From Nitrososphaeraceae archaeon (GTDB taxonomy: Archaea > Thermoproteota > Nitrososphaeria > Nitrososphaerales > Nitrososphaeraceae), in contig JAICSL010000152.1 of NCBI GenBank assembly GCA_025936955.1, forward strand, positions 1 through 5,144: DNA of 5,144 nucleotides. The letters are read 5' to 3'. The notes beneath the pieces are model-generated. The model did no database searches and was not told where the DNA came from. It saw only the letters and a list, made by a program, of their open reading frames with translations. Below, piece by piece: positions 5,014-5,144 of the stretch; positions within the stretch are counted from its first letter, which is position 1; each line of letters begins with the position of its first letter. The position numbers and the translations under genes were made by a program.

Positions 5014-5144
5014 TGGCTTCAATAGAATTTGACTTTGATAAGTATTGGAAGGTATGGATCTTAACAAGATTTAGTATGATAAAAGAAAGAAGTTCAATAC
5101 AATATAAGGAGCAGTCAGATGAGATAAATAAATCTAGTGTCTTG
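5013..5144 (+). CDS. Unrecognised protein, N-terminal 44 codons (cut by window edge)
   Basis: A frame opens at ATG 5013 and stays open to the right edge. It begins MASIEFDFDKYWKVWILTRF and continues as a charged, Ser/Lys/Glu-rich segment (residues 21-44). I recognise no family or motif; there is no signal peptide, and the short hydrophobic-aromatic stretch (11-16) is too short for a membrane segment. An in-frame stop at 5004-5006 fixes the earliest start close to this ATG; a later ATG at codon 22 (5076) is an alternative. No Shine-Dalgarno sequence is seen; a small hairpin and a TAATG overlap with the preceding tiny frame lie at the start. Being open for 44 codons in AT-rich sequence is modest evidence for a real gene. 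Confidence 0.45.
   Translation, partial: MASIEFDFDKYWKVWILTRFSMIKERSSIQYKEQSDEINKSSVL

Noticed and set aside
1..5144. Mobile element, CRISPR array or defence system
   Set aside because: No transposase, spaced direct repeats, terminal inverted repeats or defence-type domains are visible in the window.

Overview
The window looks like an archaeal chromosome, most likely an ammonia-oxidising-type thaumarchaeon (Nitrososphaerota), although the exact lineage is inferred and not proven. The sequence is AT-rich, promoters are TATA boxes about 26 bases before the start with little or no leader, and the tRNA gene encodes no CCA and carries two short introns. It also holds a class II HMG-CoA reductase and a CBS-domain protein with a ribosome-hibernation-type C-terminus.

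Left part (1-1829, minus strand): the head of a histidine biosynthesis operon. hisG (long form with the regulatory C-terminal domain) comes first behind a clear TATA box. hisD follows with a 4-base TTGA stop/start overlap and runs off the left edge at codon 285. hisD starts with TTG.

Middle (1830-3501): an intergenic stretch of 236 bases, then a complete class II HMG-CoA reductase on the minus strand (mevalonate pathway, precursor supply for archaeal isoprenoid lipids), also with a probable TTG start. A 170-base divergent promoter region separates it from the next gene.

Right part (3502-5144): a leaderless plus-strand gene for four CBS domains fused to an HPF/RaiA-like domain, a candidate nucleotide-sensing ribosome hibernation factor. 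Its stop codon directly abuts, with no spacer, the 3' end of a convergent tRNA-Ser(UGA) gene. That tRNA gene has a 26-base noncanonical intron in the D-loop and a 17-base canonical intron at 37/38. Beyond it lies an AT-rich region with several TATA-like boxes, a 12-base palindrome and a possible 20-codon small ORF. The small ORF overlaps, as TAATG, the start of an unrecognised reading frame that leaves the window.

The genes are mostly core metabolism and translation. The most notable items are the two-intron tRNA, the CBS-HPF fusion and the predicted cofactor preference of the reductase. No mobile element, CRISPR array or defence-type system is visible.
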